Part shown: positions 37,212-48,900 of the stretch, one piece after another
Layout of the letters: every line of letters begins with the position of its first letter
How positions within the stretch are numbered: the stretch's first letter is position 1
Assembly: GCF_000524195.1 (NCBI RefSeq)
Contig: NW_020170385.1
Location: forward strand, 180,508-244,507
DNA: 64,000 bases
Source of the DNA: Echinococcus granulosus
Taxonomy: Eukaryota > Platyhelminthes > Cestoda > Cyclophyllidea > Taeniidae
Direction: 5' to 3'
The notes under the pieces: model-generated
Seen by the model: the letters and a program-made list of their open reading frames with translations, nothing else
What the model was told of the DNA's origin: nothing
The model's database searches: none
Program-made: the position numbers and the translations under genes

Positions 37212-38628
37212 CTATATGTAAAGGCATTACATACATACTACTCCGCAGTAATAGTAGAAAGTATACACGAGCCTTGATTTGAATCCCATCAAGCTGAATC
37301 GAATACCGCCGGAACGTTTCGCCAAAGACACGCTTGTTTCGAGCGTTTTTAGATTTGCCACGCGATTTTGAGAAGGGAATTGCGCACTCTCATATGTCTT
37401 CACAAAAAAATAGAACGCTCTACATCAGGACTGTTTCACAAATAAAGGTTTCGTTGGTGCATTATAGATGTTGTGGCAGCCTTCAATGATTGCTTTGACA
37501 TAATGGGAGACCTAAGAAGAGGTTTGGGACAACTTTCCACTCCTAAAATCATTTATAATGTATCAGATCTGGGGTTTCTGAATTAGCATACTTGTCCTAC
37601 TGTTAAGTTTGCCTTGACCGTAGTGCGAAACCGAGTACATTTACTGAGCACAACGGGAAACGCCTTATCTCATTGGAAAAAGTGCCTTTCTGATTGCCAT
37701 GTTCATCTTAGGCCTTTTTTCCTACTCGAACCATAAGGCACCCGATTCCCATGAATGTCCGGATTGAAAACATCAGATACCATAATAACGATTGACAAAA
37801 TGATCCCTTTTGGAAATATGGAAACATTACAAAACACTTTTAACAAAGGTAATGCTAGTAAACAGTGCACCGGGATCAAACTTTACCAGTCCAGAAGACC
37901 ATAAAGTCAGTGCACATGAAGGCTTTGTGCCGCTGTAACCGAGTTAAATATAAAACATAAAAAGGAGTACAGGCATGGTTAGTTAGAGAAAGCGATAAAA
38001 GAAGCAAAGACAATAATGATAACTCCAAGTTTTTATTTTAATCCGAAGTCGACAAAATGCTGAAAAATGAAAATGGATACATACAAATAATGGAAGGGAC
38101 GTAATCCCTGAAAGAAATTTGGTTGACCTCCAATTTTGCGGTCCTACAACCATAAAAAGATCATGGATGAAAAAACGCGTACGTCCCAACTTAGAAAATT
38201 TTGATGTTAGGTAATTTATTCAGAAGCAAAATGTAGCAGCACTCGGACTGTATGACTGTCATTGGTATGAGCTTATTTTAGCTGCTCAGATAAACATTCT
38301 AGAAATAGCAACTGCAACATGCCCATGCGTACTTCAAATCTGCTACAAATGGGTCACCCTGGAAGCTAGTAAAAAATGAGCTTTTTGACCAAAAGCTGCA
38401 AAATCAAAACAAGCTCAACAGCAATGGAAATAAGCGGTACATTCGTACGCAAGAGCGATATACTCCCAGAATAGAGTATCAAGATGAAGTACTAAGAAAA
38501 TAATGAGAGTAGTTTACACGCACGTTTTAACTGCAAAACAAATGGAATTTGATTAGATCATAAAACTGCTGATAGGGTATCATTTTGGACATAGAGACAA
38601 GGAGGAACCTACCACATCACCACCACTA
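37212..38628. other. Spacer between PTPMT1 and PIG-M
   Basis: About 1.4 kb, AT-rich. Several TTTATT/TTATTT strings (about 38034, 38215) could serve as minus-strand poly(A) signals for PTPMT1, but none is close to its stop. No exon seen. Confidence 0.5.
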
Positions 38629-39287
38629 CTAATATCGCAGCTGACGCCGCTGGCGCACTAATTCAAAGTAGTTGTGAAGGCCGCGCCATTGAACGGAGTT
38701 GAAGATAATGTGGGGGCGACAGGACTGAATCTGCGCTACCGCCTCCTCTGGAGGAAGGTCAAATGCCGACATGAAGTAGCAGGTCACGATAAAAGCGGAA
38801 CGCGTGCGACCGGCCTTGCAGTGGATGTACACGTTGTCCCCTGGCCTCTGACACGAGTCTATGAAATCCAGGCTTGCGTCAACCTACAGTACCATCGACG
38901 ATGAGTGGTAAGTTTAATGATCTCTTAGTGCAAAGACAAAAGATACGGGGAAAATGGACTCTGCTCACCTGTTCGTTAGTTGGTACACCGACAAAATCTT
39001 CTACCGGTAGTGAGAGGTAGCTTATGCCCCTCTCAGCAGCCTCACGAGGACCAAGGACAAAGGACTTAATTTCAAACGGTTCAACCATGCTGATGACATG
39101 GCTAATACCCTCCTTCAGCCGAATGGTGTCCCACTCAGGGAGGATTGGCAACGCTCCCAGAAGCAGTTTGTCATTGATCCGATCATACCAGGTCCGAGCT
39201 CCCAATTTGTAAGCCAAAGCACCGTACGCCAGTGAAATGTAAAACTTAATTTCTTTCATGAGGTTAGGCATCACAGAGGGGACCAGG
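38629..39287 (-). CDS. PTPMT1: PTPMT1-like mitochondrial phosphatase
   Basis: PTPMT1 is a dual-specificity-type phosphatase of the mitochondrial inner membrane that dephosphorylates phosphatidylglycerophosphate in cardiolipin synthesis. Two exons: 39287-38969 (start codon 39271) and 38883-38629, joined in phase 0; 185 residues against about 201 in human. The active-site loop HCKAGRTRS is at residues 122-130, with the nucleophile Cys123 and Arg129 of the CX5R motif. The upstream LPVEDF (Asp92) is a candidate general acid. The N-terminal WYDRINDKLLLGALP matches the family's entry block, and PPEEAVAQIQSCRPHI follows the active site. The short N-terminal stretch with FYISLAYGALAYKLG may act in mitochondrial targeting. 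The first exon starts at a strong 3' splice site only about 150 bp after the MRPS22 stop codon, leaving no room for an upstream cis exon, so the mRNA is probably trans-spliced. Could also be a close PTPMT1 relative. Confidence 0.92.
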
Positions 39288-39289
39288 CT
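39288..39289 (-). promoter_or_regulatory. Putative trans-splice acceptor of PTPMT1
   Basis: On the minus strand the sequence TTGTCCTGTGTTTTTCCAG is a strong pyrimidine-rich 3' splice site ending at this AG. The start codon follows after 16 nt. The previous coding sequence (MRPS22) ends about 150 bp upstream with its own AATAAA. Confidence 0.6.
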
Positions 39290-39395
39290 GGAAAAACACA
39301 GGACAACAAGAAAAGTTCTTAACTTTGTCACCGTGTAAGCACATCCAAAAGAATCACTCACAGTAGTAATGGCAAAAGAGGTGTGGTGAAAATAC

Positions 39396-39401
39396 TTTAT
39401 T
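39396..39401 (-). promoter_or_regulatory. Polyadenylation signal of MRPS22 (intercistronic)
   Basis: AATAAA on the minus strand, about 35 nt after the MRPS22 stop and about 107 nt before the PTPMT1 acceptor. Confidence 0.75.
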
Positions 39402-39436
39402 TTTTCTACAAAAGCGAACACAAAAACAAGATCTTG

Positions 39437-41098
39437 CTAGGGCGCCTCTGAGTGCATGTCTGCCGTTTCAGTGTCATCGAACTGATAGCACTGGGCGAGG
39501 CTCAAATCAAGTTGGTTTTTCTGTTCCGGCTCAAGGGGCCACGTATCGATGAAAGTCTGTATGGGGGAAGAGCATTTCCCTGTTCGTAATTATCGAAGTC
39601 GGTGGTAAACTTCAATTAGGATCTAACTGCCTAATTTTGGCGCATTCATGTACAACACATAGGGTGTTTGTGAATGGTTATTAATTTGCTGTTTGAGAAG
39701 GTGCCAAACAGTCTATTTACCTAGCTCGCAACGGAAATCCGTTTTTAACATCGCAACAACTAAAAATTCCTTTGGTATGAGTAATCTAAAGCTCACTGAT
39801 CAACATTATCAGTGGAAGGCATAGCTATTCAGATGAAAAGCTTTATTCCGTAATTTTTTTTTATAAACAACAATCTGATATGACTACCTTAATTCTATTC
39901 CATGATACCCATGAATGACCTATCCATCAGCGTCCTATATTGTGTGCTTTGGCTACATCAATTTGACTTAAACTGTTAGATAACGTACATTAAAATAAAA
40001 TGTTGTACCACTTGTCAACAGTACATCACCCAAGGTACATACCCGAACGATATCAAGAATTATTTTGTTAACTGGCACGAAGTGATCGCGCTCCGGAGTG
40101 CTCGATGGAATCCCCTGTTCAACGGCCTTCATGGCAAAGTTGGATTCAGGATGCAAGAGAGAAGTAAGAATAAGCAGTCTGTAGACCGTGTCCAGAGCCT
40201 GGTGAAAGAGTGCTTCCTGTACAAGACAAGCAGGGCGCTGAAGACGGGAAATTACGTAGAGAGCAAAAGGTCCATAATGCCTCGTTAACCGGAGTCTTGT
40301 GACTATGTTCGCACTATCGTTTTCACTTTGATCAGAGGCCGTCTGGTAGCAAGCCCAAATTTTTGCGACTGCGTCATTGTACACTCTCTGACTAATACGA
40401 ATATAATCGGGACTGTCCGGCTCAAACTGAATCAGGATGAGGTCCAACACATATTCGTGCAAACCATTTTTGAGTGCCACCTTTGGGAAAAAAAGTACAC
40501 CTAACAAGAGAGGGAAGGAACCTCGAAATAATAAGGCTTCGATTTCCGAAACTCATACCTCAAGATTGGCATCTCGGAACAAGGAAGGCGTGCGAAGTCG
40601 TCTACCGGGTAGTGGAAAGAATATTTGATTCAGACGATCACGCTCCGATGCATATGCATGACGAAGTGTCCCGTCTGCCTCTCGGATTAGAATTAATCGA
40701 CGCCGACGACTCGAATCCAAACCTATATCCACAAAAGCCAGTTTCTGATTGGCTGGAAGGATCCCACACAACCCAGGATTTCGAGCAATAACGGAATCCT
40801 TGTGATCATCAGGTGATCTTTCGTTCATGACTGGTGGCATCTGCAGCTTTTGAGATGTCAGCATCTCTGAATATTGCATAACCTAGAGAAGCCATTCATT
40901 TCACAAGTCTACTATTACCGACTGCAATTCTGTATCTGAAAGAAGCTTGATATCATGAAGCTTCTCAACTTTAAATCTTGATTCATGTATTTTAGTCAGT
41001 TGCGACACGGAGACGAGATCGTGCAAAAGATTGTGGATTCGGGGAGTGAGAAACCGACTTTGTAGGTCAGGTGCAGTTGAAGTGGAAAAGAGGAAAAC
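39437..41098 (-). CDS. MRPS22: Mitochondrial small-subunit ribosomal protein mS22 (MRPS22), 5' end unresolved
   Basis: mS22 is a metazoan-type component of the small subunit of the mitochondrial ribosome. Exons on the minus strand: about 41098-40919 (open from 41098), 40882-40559, 40480-40043, 39556-39437 (stop TAG). Family blocks: LQMPPVMNERSP, ILIREADGTLRHA, ERDRLNQIFFPLPGRR, LILIQFEPDSPDYIRI, LRLTRHYGPFALYVI, LLILTSLLHPESN, matching human mS22 in order. The first listed exon (LLHDLVSVSQLTKIHESRF...) aligns with the segment before MPPV in human. It is preceded by an in-frame stop just upstream, so a further 5' exon with the start codon and targeting peptide must lie between 41.1 and about 42.9 kb; I could not place it. 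The gene lies head to head with GBA2 and directly upstream of PTPMT1. Confidence 0.88.
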
Positions 41099-42936
41099 TT
41101 ATAAGGATGTAAGCAATGAGATTCATACAAACCACTTCTTTTTTTGGAGTTAAGGAACTTCAGCAACCTTGACGCTGAGGCACACATTCCGCAACTATTA
41201 AAATAACCGGTGAAATAGGTGCACAAATATAGCAAATTAAAGCCGATGCGGTTTTCTTACATGTTAAGGTAAACTTTTCAATTGGGCTTAATTTAAAGCC
41301 GACAGTCCTGAAATTCGTCATTTAAGGATTGGTATTTCTGCATATATCACAGGGTTGACAAGGTCTAACAGGGGTCACCTTATTCGGAAAAAAAACACCA
41401 AATGCACTATTTAAAAACAGCCAGTAATCATGTCGTTTGAAAAACTTTGCTGATTTGCCATAGTAGCAGTCCAAGGTTAAGGGGAAATAAAGTTCGTTTT
41501 GGCAATTTTACCAATAATGCGAATCTTAGAATTCGGTACTGATTTCTACGGTTCCGCTGCGGTGATCTCTGTTAGCTCTTCTTATTGGACATAAAGCTAA
41601 GTTTTATCTTGATATGCTCAAGCATGCTTAGGTAATGTAAAGGTGTTAAAGTCAATGTGTGCCGTCACCCACGTAATCTTATCGGCCTGAGTAAAAACAG
41701 CCTTGGCAGCTTAAACTCATGACGGAGGTAGATCACAGAATCGATGACCAATAAACCCATTCGGATGGTGGGTTCTCAGCGATATAGTAATTGCACAAAT
41801 ATCTTTAGGTGAAAAATCCCTCCACGCATGGTGACTATAGCAACGGTGGTGCAGTAAATCAGCTTGGTGGGTGAGACCGCAGTGGAGAGAAGAAGCACAG
41901 ACTAGGCAATTCGGTAATTCGTACTTGCTGTGGGGCCAACGACTGAGACAGTGTGCAATTAAACAGCCACTAAATTGCCAAGACCATAAAATACCACTGC
42001 GGATAAAATGTGGAACAAATTAGACATCATTGACGAGAAGCATGAGCTAACACTTTGGCTTTAAGATATTAGAAATGTATGATTATCCTTTGTAACATCG
42101 AGTTGATCAGAGAACACACCCTGTCTTACGTAATTAAGAAGTGATATGAGATGTGGCTGTTTGAATCAAGACAACATGTCATTGTGGTCACCATCAATGC
42201 AAAGCTATAAAAAAATATTGGAGATTCTAGTGTGATGACTATATATGTTTAACTGGATGCTTAGTGATCCAAGCAGTCTGAAAATTCTAGAAGGTGCGTG
42301 CTGCACTCTGGCTGGACGATGTTCTTTGGCCCTGCTAATGACGTCAGCCCCTCTGTAGACAAGTGACAAATCCTTAGAGGCACCACACTTACATGGAATC
42401 TGTTATTGTCAAAGCCATATCCGAAGCTGTTGCAGTAGGGCATGCAATTTCGTTACATACGACTATTTAATACGATGGTGGTTTATCCCTCGGTATTAGT
42501 AAGGGGCCATTATTGTACTTTGACTTAGCTCCCTTGTACCTCGCTGGGTGGGCTGGCCTTTCGGGCCATGCCAATAGCCCAGACACCTTCTCTGCGCTGA
42601 ATACATACATTCTGCCCGAGTATTGTGTCTTCTTTCGTCTTCAGGGGGATCTCGGGAGGCCACATATAAGGCCTATCACTCTAGGATAAAAAATGAAAAT
42701 GGTGGAGCTTCCTTCATTTTAACTACATTAAATAATACGTTTAAATAATTTTGACAAACCCATTAACCTTGTTGCAGTTTCGGTTCTGTCGGGAGCTTCC
42801 TTTAAAATAATAAAAGCTAAGCACTTTGGTTAGAAATAATGAGATAGCATAGCTAAAAAATAAAGCGCTAGTTATCCTACAACTTACAGCTGCGTGTTTA
42901 AATGTTCTACCTTTCTTGGACGCCCTTAATATTCAG
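41099..42936. other. Divergent interval between MRPS22 and GBA2
   Basis: About 1.8 kb that should contain the first MRPS22 exon and promoters for both directions. It also contains a well preserved dispersed repeat copy (42512-42670) about 270 bp before the first GBA2 exon. No core promoter motif could be assigned with confidence. Confidence 0.5.
42512..42670 (+). repeat. Dispersed repeat, well preserved copy
   Basis: Reference copy used here. Blocks in order: TTGTACTTTGACTTAGC, CCTTGTACCTCGCTGG, GGCCTTTCGGGCCATGCC, CCATGCCAATAGCCCAGACA, GCTGAATACATACATTCTGC, GTATTGTGTCTTCTTTCG, CTTCAGGGGGATCTCGG, CCACATATAAGG. About 160 bp matches 6458-6618 in inverse orientation. No coding capacity. Confidence 0.8.
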
Positions 42937-42970
42937 CTCCATTCGACTGCCTGGACCACTGACGTCGGGG

Positions 42971-45900
42971 ATGGCTCTCATGCCGGATGACGCTATAAAG
43001 TTTGCTAAGGAAAACGGCATCGTTTCATCTTATGGATGGCACGCTAAGTTTGACCAGAAAGAGGTTCGTGCATCTCCACCGAAGCCACCGCGACTTAAAA
43101 CGATCGCAGAATTTACGCCAATGGCCTTTAGGTAAAAGAGCTACATGGTTTTTTAATGCTCTCGACAATCCTCTGGAGATAACTACGTTTTGATTGGTCC
43201 TAATGAGCGTTTCTAAGTCTTTCTGAATCTTTTTAAGGTTCTCGCCTTGACATCCTCCAAGTGTTTATTATTTTGGTGAGACTAACTGGGTCCTCCTTTT
43301 TTTAAAATTAACACCTTTGTCGATTGATGCTCCCATTCGTATTTTGCGTTTTCTTCGGTAGCTCCATGTTCTATTAAAATGCTAAACTAAATGCGTATTA
43401 TTACCTTCCCTTATACATCTTCATTACTACTTAAATGAGGTTGTTAATCTAACTTTCCCTTACGGACTTTTTAAGTGATGCTTACTAGTCTAGGTTTCGG
43501 AGTTTATTTGTTTACTCTCTTAATAAGAAAACCATTTCTAGTTGCAAATTTGCTCCATTTCTTATTTGTGACTCGAACAAATTAACTACTGCTTCTCTGT
43601 TTGAAATTCTACCACACATCACCATTTTCTACTAACTGACATTACTTCCCATCGTGGCCATTGAGTTCTTGTTTGAATTCATTGCTACTTCGATTCCTTT
43701 TCCAGATACCTATATCGAATTTATATTCCGAATAAAAAGGCAAAAACGATGCCTTTTATGGACCCCCTGAATCCCATTCGAATGGAATCCATGTATGGTG
43801 TGCCATTAGGTGGCATTGGTTGTGGCACAATAGGGCGAGGCTTCAAGGGAGAGTTTTGTCGTTCAAGCCTTCGTCCAGGAATATACAATCACAAAGTCAA
43901 TGTCGCTGATCAGGTGAAGTGTCGTTTACATTGAGGGTGGGCTGGTCTTCATTACTCGGTCACATTTTTCCGTTGTTGACAGTTCATCGTTTCGGTGTTT
44001 CGAGAAGGCCAAGTTTACCAAAAGGTGCTTTCACCACACACTAGTAGGTCTAGTATTCCTCACGGTTTGTTGTCCTGGGAGTGGGGCTTTCCTGCCGACC
44101 GAGGCCACTACATCGGTCTCTATCCTCGCTCTTGGACCATCTATGAACTCCCCGAGGTCTATTTAATACTTATTTGTGAGCAAGTGAGTCGCCACGTGTG
44201 ATTTTTTGTAATCAAATTCTGTTTACATGTAATTGCGTTTACAAGCAAAGTTTACCTGATCTAAATGTTATTATCTGATAAACGGAAACGTCTCCTTTGT
44301 TTATCGCATGTCATGGACTAAGTTTGCGTTGAAAGCGACTAGATATTGAAGGTACGGTAGGAAATTTATCGTTTGTATTCGTGATTATCCGATCTTGAAA
44401 GTATGCGCAATGTTTGCTTTTTTGGTTACACGCATATTATGCTTCAGAAGAAAAACTGATTGCAGTCATTCATTGCCTCACTTTTTCGAAACCTGCTGCT
44501 GCAAACTTATGTGTTTCATTTAATTCAGTATTCTTAAAATGCAACGGAATTCTGAAAATCCCTTGAAGAAATGCATTTTATCCCCGCATTATTAACTTAT
44601 TTACCTGTTTTTGCAGTTTGCTAGAGACATTAGAGCCGGAGCCACATTAAATTGTATTCCGTAGTCTTGCACGCTCTTTTTGTTAGCGTGACAATGCGTC
44701 TGTCTTTAGATCTCTCCGGTAATTCCGCACAACTACAAGGATAGTTGCCTTCCAGTGGGAGTGTTCCAGTGGACAGTGCTCAACTTTCATCCCACGCAGG
44801 AGGCTCGGGTCTCGATCACGCTGACCTGGCGTGGTCCACGGTATAAAAAACATCCGCCGCAGGAGCATGGTACTGCGGGTGTGGAGTGCTGCGACTCCCA
44901 GGTAGTGAACGCCTCCGTCAGCACCGTAAATGATGAACTCACCCACACCTTCGAGATCGATGCTCTGCGCGGATGCCTCATGGAGACTTACATCGGCCAT
45001 CAAATGCCTTGCTGCTTTGGCGTCGCTGCTGCCGCCTCAAATGAGGTTTACTCTTTTCTTTATGTTTGTGCCCGTAAGAATGAATCCATAGCGGTTTGTT
45101 ATGATTGCCAACCATAAAACAATAGGCTAGATTTGTCGCTTAGTCAAGGCTTTCATTAACTGGTTTAACGTGAAAATTTAGTTGATTTTATTTACAGTTA
45201 TTGCATACCCATATCAACATTCACTTCCTTGCCTCTGGAAGTGGTTCAAGAATAATTTGCTTCCACTCCACTAAGTAAATAATCTTTCATATTGAAAGGT
45301 CGTGTCTGACTTCACCGAGAAATCCCATAAATACTTTAGCTGTATTAAACATTAATGCGTTCAGCTGCACTGCTGTCTCTTCCCTTTGCCCTCCTATTTG
45401 TTGCGACATTAAAGCCTCGAAAGTGAGCTGACATTTTCATCTGTGTAGGTGAAGGTTACCTGCTGCCCTGGATTTCAATGCAAGGCCCCGTGCAGAGTTT
45501 CTTCGCGCGGACGTTTGCGCCGTTCCGATTCAATAGATGCGAATCTGATCCCCTCACCTCCCGTCTCCTCTTCCTCTGAGTCACAGCAGGCGTATTCACA
45601 GAGCCTTCCGAGAGCTCATACTCAGGCTCCTTTGGCTGCGCGCTTCTGGAAGGACCTCAAAGAAACAGGTTTGCTCAACGACGATAATATCGGTAAAACT
45701 CTTTGTATCACTTGCACAATATATTTGTTTCCTTGACGTCTGAATCGAATTCACTTTCCATTCCCTTCTGGTTCAGTAATGGGGGGTAGCTTTTGAGAAT
45801 CATTTAGCTTCTCTTAAGTGCTATTTGCCACACTAGGAGGTAGTGAGCTTGACAGGCCTTAGTGCATCATTTATGAGTCACATAATTACCTCTGGCAGAT

Positions 45901-48900
45901 ATAATTGATGAATCGTTAAAAGTGTGCAATCACCATAATGCACATTATTACTTGTTTTCCATGCAACATGGATGTATGACTGCTCTAATCTATGACATGG
46001 CGTGACAATTGATGCGTCAGTTGACAAACTTCTCAATGTATTACGATGAGGGTGCAAGCTCTGCCTTATGTTTATTGTGCATGGGTGCGGGAGTTTGATC
46101 TTTGTCAGGTACAATCAATATTGCGATATTCTACCAGTCTTGAACGCTAGTGAATCTACTGATATGCCTTTTTGGCCCGCACTGCCGGGCTTACATTGCA
46201 TGCGTTGTCTTACTACTGGCTGTTATACAACTAATTTTGAGCTTTGTCGTGAAGAAGAATAGCTTTTCTCTTTCTGGCGTGGATCATAGGCTTTGAAAAG
46301 TCGTAATTACTCGGAGTGATGGTGTACTCCTGTGATCACACGTGATTTTATTGTGGCCTGAGTGTGGGCGGACTTAACATTATAGTGCAAGTGTGAATAG
46401 TTTGCTGCGAGGCCTTACCGTTATCAGTCTCTTCAGGCAATTGGTATATCCATGCTTTCATGCGCGTGTAACCCCTTTCCTTTGCAGAAGATAGGAAGAT
46501 AGCTGGTTAAGGCAATGCAGTTTTACTTTACAGAAAGCATGCATCTCTTATGTCCTATATATTATTCACTAGAGTATATGAAAGCTTAAAACTAGATTTG
46601 CTATTACTACACTATTATCTGTCTCTTAACACCTAAAACGATACTGGTAGTCTGTATTATTCTCTAAGCATTGGATACTAGTCCACGAACTAGGTAGGTC
46701 TGGTACAATTACCTCTAACCCTCTTGCTAATTTAGGAGATTCTCCTTCGTTCAGAAAGGCTTTAAAAAATTTCAGGTTTGGGAGCCTGTTTCGAACGAGA
46801 TTTACCTGTTTTTTTCTATGAAGAATTTCACTGAGATGTTTAAATAGATTTTAGAGCACTTTATTCCCTAAAAGTGCGAATGAGTTAAAACCCTTGCAAA
46901 TCTTATGACCTGACTCCGCGTGTCTGATGATTCCAATTGACTTACACTTCAATTTTGTTGCATCATGGTTCAATCACAGATATCCGCTTTTATTTTGCCA
47001 AGTATGTGCAACTGATTGTCTTTAGCCATGACGCGCCTTGACTTCTAAATTTCTGAAAAGTATACAACAGGCTACATTTCTCTAGTGCATTGTTTGGCAA
47101 TTTATTTTAAGGCTGAAATAAGCTATTGTGTGTTCGGCTCACTTTATTGTTGAAATTTGCGGTGAAAGTATGCTTTCAAACGGTTATTCCAACCTGATCC
47201 TGTGCTGTCGTCAGAAATCACACCAGTTGCTGTTCTTCTATCTTCGGGAAAATATTTCCTATTATTCCACTCTGTATTTAACTTTTGTGAGTTTTCTTAG
47301 TTTTACTGGCTACCTCACTGCGAGCTATTTATCTGCTGGAACTAACATCCCTATAAGTTAATCCGTTTATACTAAGTAGTCTGACATTCCAATTGAGTTT
47401 CATCTCAAATCAAATTTTTAGGGAATGGACTTATAAACATTGCTAATCCATAACCGTTTTTAGTACGTTTCATCTTTACTAATGTCCAATATTTTTGAAG
47501 GCCTGTAAAGAGTGACTTTTGCCAATAAATCTTTCTCAACGCTTAAGTGGATTTAAATAAGTTTTTGAGGGATTAATCGATTGAATAATAATTGATTAAC
47601 TTCATTTCTTACGGAGTGCCTAAGTAAGTGTAATCTTAATTTGGTATTTAGAATTTCCAACACTAATTAGGCATATTTAAATCTTTGCAGCTGCTTTTTC
47701 AGACTTACCAATTATTCAGCGCTTTGTCCACTCTTCTGGAAGAGCTCTCTTGGGTATCAGATTTTATCATGAATCAAAGACCGTATACTTAAGGCACTCT
47801 TGAAACCCTTCATGATTCCTGATACCCCCTCCTTGACGCAGGTTATAGACGCGAGGGGAACAAGAAGCGCTCCCCCAATTTAGTGATGGCCGTATGCGCT
47901 ACGTGCATTGTGCCGCCACCTCTCACCACCCTCCCTACTCCCACTCCTCGCCGATCGGGGATTGTGGGAGCGGGCTCAAGCACCCTCCACTTCTTCGTCA
48001 CCTGGCACATCCCTCGGGTCCATTTCCGCTCGGCTATCGTAGCTTATCGACGGTGAGTTTCATCAATTCGCGCTCGGACCTGCCATCTTTACGCCAAACT
48101 TCGAAAAAACAATTAATGAACTGTTTTATCGATTGATTCGCTAAATGTTCCATTGTCTTTGCCCTATTCATAATCTGTATTTTTCAGTAGAAATCTAGTA
48201 CATTCACCTGAAGTCTAATTGAGTTATAACGGTAAAGATTAATCACCATATCTATCTTTCTTATGGCTGCCTTTAAACTCTCCAAAGATGGTGCCTCATA
48301 TAGTTTTTTTGATCTAAGGCCAGATTGTGACCATATCTTCCAGTTCGCCCTGGCAATCCGTTTTGACACTAAAATGTTTGTGATTCTTTTAGCAGAGGCA
48401 TGACTGGTTTAGTTCCAAGTCTAGCATCCGACAGCTGAATGCGACTAGTCAGTCAAAATGGGTCTATTTTTCTTCATGCATCTCAGGATTAGCATATTTT
48501 ACCTGTAGCATAACTTGCAATGCTTCGTGTCATGTGAGTGCACGGAGGAATGCTCGGTGTTTTTCATTTGAATCGTTGAAGGGGATTTTGTTTTAGTCTC
48601 TTCTATTATATCCATTTGAAAGTATTGTGCTCATTTGGTAGTCGCTTGTTGAGGGCTTGCGAGTTATTTTGGCTTTTATATTTCTTTTGTTAATATGACA
48701 AATATGATTTGCATTTCGTAACTGAAATGATTGAATTCCTTTCACTGTTCAGCAATTATGAAGCAAATTCTCTGTAGAACCACGGGTGGTATAGCGTCGT
48801 TTTGTCAGTATTTCACCATAGGTCACCTGGAATCACTTGGTCGTATGGTTTTAAAGTGTATTCGTTATATGTTGAATAAACCAGCAACTGCATTGAGTGA

